Source: Caldifarciminota bacterium (GTDB taxonomy: Bacteria > WOR-3 > Hydrothermia > UBA1063 > CAJXJZ01). Taken from it: a stretch of DNA of 5,584 nt. The first letter of the stretch is position 1, and each line of letters begins with the position of its first letter. Shown here piece by piece: positions 1 to 5,548 of this stretch. The notes under the pieces were generated by a model. It made no database searches, was not told the origin of the DNA, and saw nothing but the letters and a program-made list of their open reading frames with translations. Both the position numbers and the translations under genes were made by a program. The stretch covers positions 1 to 5,584 of the forward strand of contig JALTEL010000616.1 in NCBI GenBank assembly GCA_027073945.1, given 5' to 3'.

Positions 1-36
1 AAGAATATAGGTATACAAAGGAGGTTGTTTGAATGA
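1..36 (+). CDS. Possible 3' end of an upstream gene (partial)
   Basis: The frame starting at base 1 is open from the window edge to a TGA at 34-36, which would overlap the ATG of the ATPase gene at 33-35 as ATGA. The visible residues would be KNIGIQRRLFE. A second frame is also open to a TGA at 30-32, so the choice is uncertain, and eleven codons cannot identify a product. From family knowledge, a DUF1156 methyltransferase or a helicase is the usual neighbour of a DUF499 gene. Assigning one here is inference from context only. Confidence 0.25.
   Translation, partial: KNIGIQRRLFE
17..27 (+). promoter_or_regulatory. Near-perfect Shine-Dalgarno site for the DUF499 ATPase gene
   Basis: AAAGGAGG followed by TTG is almost fully complementary to the 16S rRNA 3' end. 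It ends 8 bases before the ATG at 33, ideal spacing that fixes the start. It is by far the strongest ribosome binding site in the window; the protease gene has only AAGG (2695-2698) and the DUF1016 gene AAGGG (3643-3647). Confidence 0.85.
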
Positions 37-2570
37 AAACATTTACGCAAATAGCAATTCCGCATGAGGATATAGTTGAAGGCCACCTTACCATGGATGT
101 CTTTGCTGCAGATCTGTGGCAGGTGGCGCAGGGGAAAGCACCTGCTGATTATCAGGATTCGGATCTTTTCTTTAAAAAGACCTTTATAACAGACGGGCTG
201 AAAAACATTCTTGAAATAGCAAAGGCAAGGCTTGAAGGAAAGATTGGAGATTCCATTATACAGCTCCAGACTCCATTTGGTGGTGGCAAAACTCACACGC
301 TCATTGCCCTTTATCACAAGGCAAAGGAATGGAATGCGAAGGTTGCAGTGATTGATGGAACAGCATTAAATCCCAAGGACAACAAGCTCTGGGAAGAGAT
401 AGAAAGACAACTTACAGGAAGTATAAGTTTGACAAGGGGAGATACAGCTCCGGGAAAAGAAAAACTTATAGAGCTTCTATCCGCCAACTCGCCTGTTCTT
501 ATACTCATGGATGAGCTTCTTGAGTACATCACAAAGGCAGCAGGTGTGAAGGTCGGTGATTCAAACCTTGCTGCCCAGACCTTTGCCTTCATTCAGGAGC
601 TTACAGGAGCGGTGGCAACGGTTGGAAATGCCCTGCTGGTTCTTACCCTGCCCTCAAGCATATTAGAACATTACGATGAAAACGCCGAAAGAATGTTCCA
701 GCAACTTCAAAAGATTACGGGAAGAATGGAAAAAATCTACACCCCCGTAAAGGATAATGAGATAGAGTATGTGGTGAGGGCAAGGCTTTTCAGCAAGATA
801 GATGAAAAAGAAACAAAAAAAGTAGTTGATGCGTTCGTAGAGTATGCAAAGAATGAAGGGCTTTTATCCGGTGATGAAGTTTCTGAATACAGAAATAGAT
901 TTCTAAGAAGTTATCCTTTCAAGCCAGAAGTCGTAGACATTCTTTACAAAAGATGGGGTTCTTTCCCAACCTTTCAGAGAACCCGTGGTGTCTTGAGATT
1001 ACTATCTATAGTGGTTCACAGCCTCCTTGACAAAAATATCCCGTATATCCGCCTTGGTGATTTCGATTTAAGCAATGAGGAATTGAGGAGAGAACTCATA
1101 AAGCACATCGGACAGGAATGGGACAGCATCATTGCTCAGGACATTACAGGAGAGGGTTCAGGGGCAAAAAAAGTTGATGTAAGTCTGGGGGCATCGTATA
1201 AAGCTTACAGGCTTGGAACTGTGGTTAGCACCACAATTTTTATGACGTCCTTTTCTGGAAAGGGTGAAAGGGGTTCAAGTGTAAAAGAAATAAAAATAAG
1301 CACCACCTATTCTGAGTTTTCAAGCAGTATGATAGACACAGTAATAAGTAATCTAAAGGAGAGATTATTTTATCTGTCCGATGAAGGACTTTTCTTTACC
1401 AATCAGCCAAATCTTAACAAAATTCTTGTCTCACGAGAAGCAAATATAACAGAGGGCGAGATCTATCAAGAGGAAAAAGAGAGTTTGCAAAAACACATAA
1501 AGTCTACATCTACTTTCAGGATTTACATTCATCCGAAGTTTTCAAAGGATGTTCCTGATTCATCGAATCTGAAACTTGTAATTCTGAATAAGGAAAAACC
1601 CGGTAATGAGTTTCTTGAAAGATATGGTGAGAGCCTAAGAGTTTACAGAAATACATTGATATTCCTGTGTATTGATGATACTCAAAGAGAAGCCTTTTAC
1701 AATTATCTGAGAAAGCTAATTGCATTAAGAAGCATAGATGGGGATAAGTCTTTGAAGTTAACTGAAGGCCAGAAAAAGGAAGTAAAGAATAAATTAAAAA
1801 ATTACGAACAGAGGGGATACGAAGAATTGAGGAAATATTACCGTAAGTTATTCATCCCGGCAAAAGATGGATTCAAAGATATTGATTTAGGATTGCCTAC
1901 ATTCGGTGAGTCTCAACTTGATAAAGAAATCTATGAGTATTTGAGATCTCAGGGCGAGATTCTTGAAAAGATATCTTCCAAGGTTATTAAAGATAGGTAT
2001 CTACTTGGTAAAGATTATATAGAAATCTTAAAACTTTACGAAGCATTCCTTAAAACACCAGGGGAACTTCGTCTGGTATCAAAAGAGGCTTTTGCTGAAG
2101 GCATAAAGGAAGGTGTTAAGGAAGGTTTATTTGGTTTTGGCTATATTGAAGGAGAATCTCCAGAATGTAATCATATAAATGACGAAGTAAGCATTGGACT
2201 TGGAGAAGGTGAAATAATTATTAAGCCAGAACTTTGCAAAAAAGAAGAGATTGGAGAACCTACATCTGCTATTTCTGGAGAAGAAGGAAAACCTTCTCCT
2301 GTTGAAGTTAAAGAATCTGAAGAAAAATATGGTGAACAACCTTCGGAAAAAAGAACTTTAAAAGAATTAAAACTAAAACTGAAGGTGCCAATTGGGCAAA
2401 TCTCAACGATTGCAAGAATTGCAAACTATTTAAAAACCAAATTTTCAAAGTGTGATGTTGAAATTAAGGTCAGTGCAACTGATGGCAAAATTGAAGTCTC
2501 CGAATATGAGGATAAGATATTAGAAGCTCTAAAACAGGCAGGTGTTGAGCTCAATGAAGAAAAAAATTGA
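33..2570 (+). CDS. DUF499 family AAA+ ATPase, predicted anti-phage defence component
   Basis: This 845-residue protein is predicted to be a cytoplasmic P-loop ATPase. The Walker A motif is PFGGGKT at residues 81-87 (K86, T87). Walker B is VLILMDE at 155-161 (D160, E161). A conserved FQRTRG segment at 314-319 resembles the arginine-rich sensor region typical of DUF499. Further DUF499-like stretches follow: the segment around STTIFMTSF (about 400) and the NQPNLNKIL-like stretch near 465. Residues from about 705 to 775 are a Glu/Lys-rich linker, followed by a small alpha/beta C-terminal domain (about 780-840). The length is at the short end for the family as I remember it. Family knowledge: DUF499 proteins sit beside DUF1156 DNA methyltransferases, DUF3780 proteins and helicases in predicted defence loci; the biochemical role is unknown. 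Such partners would be off the left edge. GC content falls along the gene (34/60 at 601-660, 19/60 at 2341-2400). The family call is secure; the defence role is inferred. Confidence 0.88.
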   Translation: MKTFTQIAIPHEDIVEGHLTMDVFAADLWQVAQGKAPADYQDSDLFFKKTFITDGLKNILEIAKARLEGKIGDSIIQLQTPFGGGKTHTLIALYHKAKEWNAKVAVIDGTALNPKDNKLWEEIERQLTGSISLTRGDTAPGKEKLIELLSANSPVLILMDELLEYITKAAGVKVGDSNLAAQTFAFIQELTGAVATVGNALLVLTLPSSILEHYDENAERMFQQLQKITGRMEKIYTPVKDNEIEYVVRARLFSKIDEKETKKVVDAFVEYAKNEGLLSGDEVSEYRNRFLRSYPFKPEVVDILYKRWGSFPTFQRTRGVLRLLSIVVHSLLDKNIPYIRLGDFDLSNEELRRELIKHIGQEWDSIIAQDITGEGSGAKKVDVSLGASYKAYRLGTVVSTTIFMTSFSGKGERGSSVKEIKISTTYSEFSSSMIDTVISNLKERLFYLSDEGLFFTNQPNLNKILVSREANITEGEIYQEEKESLQKHIKSTSTFRIYIHPKFSKDVPDSSNLKLVILNKEKPGNEFLERYGESLRVYRNTLIFLCIDDTQREAFYNYLRKLIALRSIDGDKSLKLTEGQKKEVKNKLKNYEQRGYEELRKYYRKLFIPAKDGFKDIDLGLPTFGESQLDKEIYEYLRSQGEILEKISSKVIKDRYLLGKDYIEILKLYEAFLKTPGELRLVSKEAFAEGIKEGVKEGLFGFGYIEGESPECNHINDEVSIGLGEGEIIIKPELCKKEEIGEPTSAISGEEGKPSPVEVKESEEKYGEQPSEKRTLKELKLKLKVPIGQISTIARIANYLKTKFSKCDVEIKVSATDGKIEVSEYEDKILEALKQAGVELNEEKN

Positions 2571-2580
2571 ACCAGCCGCA

Positions 2581-2669
2581 TCGCCTAACAAGCGGGTATC
2601 TGGTTCGGGCTTTCAGCCCTCACCCCAATCGCCTTCGGCGACTTCAGATACCTGCAACACGTTGTCCGA
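2581..2669 (+). repeat. attC-like imperfect palindrome, site 1
   Basis: A folded element starting just after the ATPase stop. Its left end has GCCTAAC (2583-2589), matching the attC R'' consensus RYYYAAC. The arm GCGGGTATCTG (2592-2602) pairs with CAGATACCTGC (2645-2655), with 10 Watson-Crick pairs of 11 and one G-T. The right end has GTTGTCC (2661-2667), which keeps the invariant GTT but not the full GTTRRRY consensus. TCG (2581-2583) pairs with CGA (2667-2669), and AAC with GTT. The centre holds two perfect 5-bp hairpins with TTC loops: GGGCT/AGCCC (2607-2619) and TCGCC/GGCGA (2629-2641). Its ends match site 2 almost exactly while its centre does not, as expected of attC sites. No U-run follows, so it is not an intrinsic terminator. 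The alternative is a dispersed palindromic repeat unrelated to integrons. Confidence 0.6.
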
Positions 2670-2706
2670 AATTGAACATTTAAAAAATTGAAACAAGGTA
2701 ACAAAT

Positions 2707-3513
2707 ATGATAAAGCCAAAAATAATATCCGAACGATTGCTATTTTCAACAATAAGGTTACAAACTTCTCAGGCGGTAGGGACTGGCTTTTATTTCTTAT
2801 TTGAAATAGATAACACGAAAAGAGTACCTGTATTTATTACGAATAAGCACGTTGTAGATGGTCTCAATAAAGTGACATTCTCTCTTCATTTTGCTGAAAA
2901 AGAGCAACCTTTAAGAGAAGTAATAACCGTAACATATGAAAGCAACTGGATATCCCATGACAAATATGATTTAGCTTTTACTTTTGCAAATCCTCTGTTT
3001 GAACAGATAAAAAGAAAATATGGCAAAGATATTTTTTTAATACCATTAATCGAAAACTTAATTTGGAATAATGAAGAATTAGAAAATCTTTCAGCTGTCG
3101 AAAATGTTTTAATGTATGGTTATCCAATAGGATTGTATGATAAAAAGAATGTGCTTCCTTTAATCCGAAGTGGGGTGACAGCCTCTCATCCCGCCATAGA
3201 TTTTAATGGGGAGAAAATAGGCGTTGTTGATATGGCCTGCTTTCCAGGATCTTCTGGAAGTCCTATATTTATTGTGAGAAGCTATGTTGATGAAAAAAGC
3301 GGCAGTGTAAATATTGGGACAAGCAGAATTATATTCTTGGGGATTTTATTCGGTGGTCCTATATATAATTCGGAAGGAAAGATAGTCATCAAAGAGATAC
3401 CAACTAGACAGGAGGCGATAAGCCTAACACCTCAAATGATTAATTTGGGATATTATATTAAATCTGAAGTTATACTGGATTTCAAAGAGATGATAAGGAG
3501 GACCATAAAATGA
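2707..3513 (+). CDS. Trypsin-like serine protease, cytoplasmic (S1-type fold)
   Basis: This 268-residue protein has the full chymotrypsin-fold triad in order: H48 in TNKHVV, D88 in KYDLAF, and S183 in PGSSGSP, which corresponds to GDSGGP with Ser in place of the Asp. The N-terminal VGTGFYF strand (24-30) also fits the family, and the YGYPIG segment near 137-142 matches trypsin-like peptidases of the Trypsin_2 type. There is no signal peptide, transmembrane segment or PDZ domain, so it is neither an HtrA-type periplasmic protease nor a secreted one. It probably acts in the cytoplasm; the substrate is unknown. The start is set by AAGG at 2695-2698, 8 bases upstream. The gene lies alone between two attC-like sites with no good promoter visible, consistent with a gene cassette read from outside. 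Protease activity is a safe inference; a defence or effector role is a guess from context. Confidence 0.85.
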   Translation: MIKPKIISERLLFSTIRLQTSQAVGTGFYFLFEIDNTKRVPVFITNKHVVDGLNKVTFSLHFAEKEQPLREVITVTYESNWISHDKYDLAFTFANPLFEQIKRKYGKDIFLIPLIENLIWNNEELENLSAVENVLMYGYPIGLYDKKNVLPLIRSGVTASHPAIDFNGEKIGVVDMACFPGSSGSPIFIVRSYVDEKSGSVNIGTSRIIFLGILFGGPIYNSEGKIVIKEIPTRQEAISLTPQMINLGYYIKSEVILDFKEMIRRTIK

Positions 3514-3524
3514 TTAGTTCAACT

Positions 3525-3613
3525 GCGCCTAACAAGCGAGTATCTTGCTTTGTTGCACTTCGTCCAAATCTTCCTTACGTTTGAACTTTGGATACCTGCC
3601 GCACTGTTAAAAT
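3525..3613 (+). repeat. attC-like imperfect palindrome, site 2
   Basis: The second copy begins right after the protease stop. GCCTAACAAGCG (3527-3538) is identical to site 1, and the next seven bases differ from it at only one position. The right side repeats GATACCTGC (3591-3599), CAC (3602-3604) and GTT (3606-3608). GTATC (3540-3544) pairs with GATAC (3591-3595), and GCG (3536-3538) pairs with TGC (3597-3599) through one G-T. The centre is unlike site 1 but still folds: GTCCAAA (3562-3568) pairs with TTTGAAC (3580-3586) with one mismatch. The R''-to-GTT distance is 79 bases here and 78 in site 1. The terminal box reads GTTAAAA, so only GTT of the R' consensus is kept. Conserved ends with a variable folded centre, in the same orientation relative to the gene, argue for attC. 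Confidence 0.6.
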
Positions 3614-3652
3614 CTTTCCTTTAAACAATTAATAGGAGAGTGAAGGGTTGAT

Positions 3653-4465
3653 ATGAGAAAAGAAAGAGACAACAAAATAGTAAGGAAAGGATACACTCAA
3701 TTAATTGATTCTATTGGAACATTGTTAGAATCCGCACGAAAACAGACTATAAGAACAATTAGCAATATACTTGTAAAAACATACTGGGAAATTGGGAAGA
3801 GAATTGTAGAATATGAGCAAAAAGGTGGTGAAAAAGCAGAGTATGGAACAAAGCTTTTGACAGACCTATCTAAGGATTTGAGGTTAAAACATAGAAAGGG
3901 GTTTAGTAAAAGCAATGTATATCTAATGCAATTACTTTATATAAAATACCCGAAATTCCAGACACTGTCTGGCAAATTATCATGGAGCCATTATGTTGAA
4001 CTTTTAGGTGTTAGTGATGATTTAGCCCGTTCCTTTTATGAGAAACAATGTATAAAAGGAAATTGGTCAGTAAGGGATTTAAGAAGACAGATAAACTCTA
4101 TGCTTTTTGAAAGGATTGCTTTAAGTAAAGATAAAAAAGGAGTTTTAAAACTTGCTAAAAAAGGGCAGATGAATATGTATCTTAATTATTTCAAGGCAGA
4201 AGTAAAATCGGAGAACGATAATCCGCCAGTCGGTATAATTCTTGGTGCAGAAAAAGATAATATTTTGGTGGAATATGCACTCGGCGGAATTTCTAACAAA
4301 TTATATATCTCACGGTATAAATTATATCTACCAGACAAAAAAAGAATTAGAACAAAAACTAAGTTATTTGCTAAGTGGGAAGAATTAATGTTAAGGTTAA
4401 AATTTGACCCAAAATTAGATTTTCAGTTTGCTGCCAGCTTGGCTGCACAGGTATGCATAAAATGA
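3653..4465 (+). CDS. DUF1016 (YhcG-like) protein lacking its PD-(D/E)XK core, frameshifted at the C-terminus; probably decaying
   Basis: This 270-residue product has the N-terminal DUF1016 domain (about 15-172): TYWEIGKRI, a KGFS motif, the LSWSHYVELL-like stretch, FYE near 128-130, and NWSVRDLRRQINS running into LFERIALSKDK and VLKLAKKGQ. From memory of the family, LAKKGQ is normally followed by about 95-100 residues that hold the nuclease active site, ending in IGQMQMYVNYY. Here GQ (171-172) joins directly to MNMYLNYF, so the catalytic segment is absent. The tail GIILGAEKD to KLYLPDKK (194-230) is again normal. After the A7 run the reading frame leaves the family pattern; one base over, it reads ELEQKLSYLLSGKN and stops at 4388, a typical ending. 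The 40-residue tail in the current frame is therefore likely spurious. AAGGG at 3643-3647 supports the start. Intact relatives are about 340-380 residues. It is probably inactive as a nuclease. Confidence 0.82.
   Translation: MRKERDNKIVRKGYTQLIDSIGTLLESARKQTIRTISNILVKTYWEIGKRIVEYEQKGGEKAEYGTKLLTDLSKDLRLKHRKGFSKSNVYLMQLLYIKYPKFQTLSGKLSWSHYVELLGVSDDLARSFYEKQCIKGNWSVRDLRRQINSMLFERIALSKDKKGVLKLAKKGQMNMYLNYFKAEVKSENDNPPVGIILGAEKDNILVEYALGGISNKLYISRYKLYLPDKKRIRTKTKLFAKWEELMLRLKFDPKLDFQFAASLAAQVCIK
4337..4343 (+). other. A7 run: probable frameshift site in the DUF1016 gene
   Basis: Seven consecutive A bases follow GAC (codon D228). Reading straight on gives a 40-residue tail without family resemblance. 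Dropping one A, or shifting +1, gives KKELEQKL and an early TAA at 4386-4388, which matches how DUF1016 proteins usually end. Three readings are possible: a real indel, a sequencing or assembly error in the homopolymer, or polymerase slippage that makes both products. Confidence 0.6.
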
Positions 4466-4926
4466 AAAGCAAAGATTTTGTATTTCTTGACCCGGGTCGT
4501 TTGGTTGACAAAGACCTGGAGCTTGTTTTGGTGGAAAAGAGACCCGAAGACCCTGAAAGAGAGCGTGTCCCGGCATATGTTTTTGAAATGAGGTTGGCAG
4601 GTACTGATAAAAAAATAGGTGAAATTGAACTTCGAATTGGTAATATTGAAAAGATTGTGAAATACAGTGGTCACATCGGATACGGTGTTGACCCTGAATA
4701 CAGAGGACACCGATATGCAGCGCGAAGCTGTCGGCTGCTTTTTCCGCTTGCTAAAAGACATGGCATAAACACATTGTGGATCACCTGTGCCCCGGACAAT
4801 ATAGCTTCCAGAAAAACCTGTGAAATAGCAGGTGGAAAGTTTGTTGAAATAGTTGATTTGCCCGAGAATAATGATATATACAGGGAAGACGATCGTCAGA
4901 GATGCCGTTATAGATTTGATCTGTAA
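4462..4926 (+). CDS. GNAT family N-acetyltransferase
   Basis: The product is 154 residues. The GNAT core is clear: a beta strand IGEIELRIG (52-60), GHIGYGVDPEYRGHRYA (70-86) carrying the acetyl-CoA pyrophosphate-binding turn, and WITCAPDNIASRKTCEIAGGKFV (106-128), the usual beta5/alpha4 segment with N113. Position 84 of the R-x-x-G-x-A turn is Arg instead of Gly, a variant I believe occurs in related proteins. It should transfer acetyl from acetyl-CoA to an amine; the substrate is not predictable. I chose the ATG at 4462 because it forms an ATGA overlap with the DUF1016 reading frame and has AGG about 10 bases upstream. An in-frame ATG at 4453 would add three residues (MHK). If the DUF1016 frame truly ends at 4388, a 73-base gap precedes this gene and could hold its own promoter. 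Base composition is higher in GC than the block to the left. Confidence 0.85.
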   Translation: MKSKDFVFLDPGRLVDKDLELVLVEKRPEDPERERVPAYVFEMRLAGTDKKIGEIELRIGNIEKIVKYSGHIGYGVDPEYRGHRYAARSCRLLFPLAKRHGINTLWITCAPDNIASRKTCEIAGGKFVEIVDLPENNDIYREDDRQRCRYRFDL

Positions 4927-4939
4927 ATGCAGTTTTGTT

Positions 4940-4968
4940 TTGACTTTACACAGATTGTATGTTATAAT
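4940..4968 (+). promoter_or_regulatory. Near-consensus sigma-70 promoter of the lipoprotein gene
   Basis: The -35 box is TTGACT (4940-4945) and the -10 box a perfect TATAAT (4963-4968), separated by exactly 17 bases. Transcription would start about 7 bases after the -10, near 4975, which is the A of the lipoprotein ATG. It is the clearest promoter in the window and lies in the short gap after the acetyltransferase stop. Confidence 0.75.
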
Positions 4969-4974
4969 ATAACT

Positions 4975-5436
4975 ATGAAACTTAAAATAAGTATGTTGGC
5001 AGCTTTTGTTTTGCTACTTGTGAATTGTGCCCTGCTTCAGGATGTAAAAGAACGTACTGCAGTGCGCAATCTCCAGGTCAAGCTCAAGAGCGCCCATGTT
5101 ACGGATGTCACATGGAACGGTGCATCTGTTGATTTGAGTTTTAAGGCGCACAATCCGAATGCCTATGATGCCGTTGTGAACAGCTTTGATTTTGATATGC
5201 TTTTAAGCGGTGTAAAGGCGGCAAAAGGAAGTATCCGCAATAATATAAGAATCGAAGGCACACAGACAAAAGATTTTATCGTGCCTGTTTTTGTGAGTTT
5301 CGGCGGCCTATCAAGCGGTATAAAACAGAGCGTGTTGAACAAACAGGCTACTGTCAGGGTGCTTGGATACATTACCATGAATACCACGCTTGGCGGATTG
5401 AGGTTCAAGGTGCTCGACGAAACTCCACTTCAATAA
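4975..5436 (+). CDS. LEA-14-like (LEA type 2) lipoprotein
   Basis: The product is 153 residues. It starts with MKLKIS, a hydrophobic stretch LAAFVLLLV (8-16), and a lipobox LVNC with Cys18 as the probable lipidated residue. Asn at -1 is unusual for most bacteria. The rest matches the LEA type 2 beta-sandwich: VDLSFKAHNPNAYDAVV (52-68), where the NPN is the family hallmark, then LLSGVKAAKG, and GTQTKDFIVPVFVSF. Related bacterial lipoproteins are small envelope proteins of unknown function. I prefer the ATG at 4975 to the one at 4927, because the earlier start would put MQFCFDFTQIVCYNIT in front of a clean signal peptide and would lie upstream of the promoter boxes at 4940-4968. No Shine-Dalgarno is seen before 4975, so a leaderless mRNA is likely. 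It has its own promoter and looks independent of the upstream genes. Confidence 0.82.
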   Translation: MKLKISMLAAFVLLLVNCALLQDVKERTAVRNLQVKLKSAHVTDVTWNGASVDLSFKAHNPNAYDAVVNSFDFDMLLSGVKAAKGSIRNNIRIEGTQTKDFIVPVFVSFGGLSSGIKQSVLNKQATVRVLGYITMNTTLGGLRFKVLDETPLQ

Positions 5437-5548
5437 TTTTCAATGAACTCTGCTTTGCTGTTTGTGGCATTCACCCTGCATGGGGAAATAATCAGAAATA
5501 CCATTGAAACCTGCAATACGGGATAGTAAAGCCATATCACGGTTTTAA
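5437..5548. other. Intergenic stretch without a recognisable feature
   Basis: This 112-base gap follows the lipoprotein stop. I see no hairpin with a T-run, no promoter better than TTGAAA (5504-5509) with a poor -10, and no copy of the attC-like element, although ACCTGCAATACG (5509-5520) loosely recalls the right end of site 1. Confidence 0.5.

Noticed and set aside
314..592. Minus-strand open frames inside the large genes
   Set aside because: They lie opposite strongly conserved coding sequence and have no domain pattern or start signals of their own.
2607..2641. Two perfect 5-bp hairpins read as a transcription terminator after the ATPase gene
   Set aside because: No T-run follows either stem, and both lie inside the larger palindrome, so they fit better as the folded centre of site 1.
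2581..3613. The two palindromes as CRISPR repeats
   Set aside because: There are only two copies about 940 bp apart with a gene between them, and their centres differ.
4404..4432. Promoter for the acetyltransferase gene (TTGACC, 17 bases, TTTGCT)
   Set aside because: The -10 candidate matches the consensus at only three of six positions, too weak to list.
4927..4974. Earlier start for the lipoprotein at the ATG at 4927
   Set aside because: It would place 16 residues before a clean signal peptide and would lie upstream of the best promoter in the window.
5509..5520. A third attC-like right end (ACCTGCAATACG)
   Set aside because: No matching left arm with GCCTAAC lies upstream and no GTT follows, so it is probably a chance match.
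5440..5535. A 31-residue reading frame on the minus strand (MALLSRIAG...)
   Set aside because: No ribosome binding site, no recognisable motif, and it lies between convincing + strand features.
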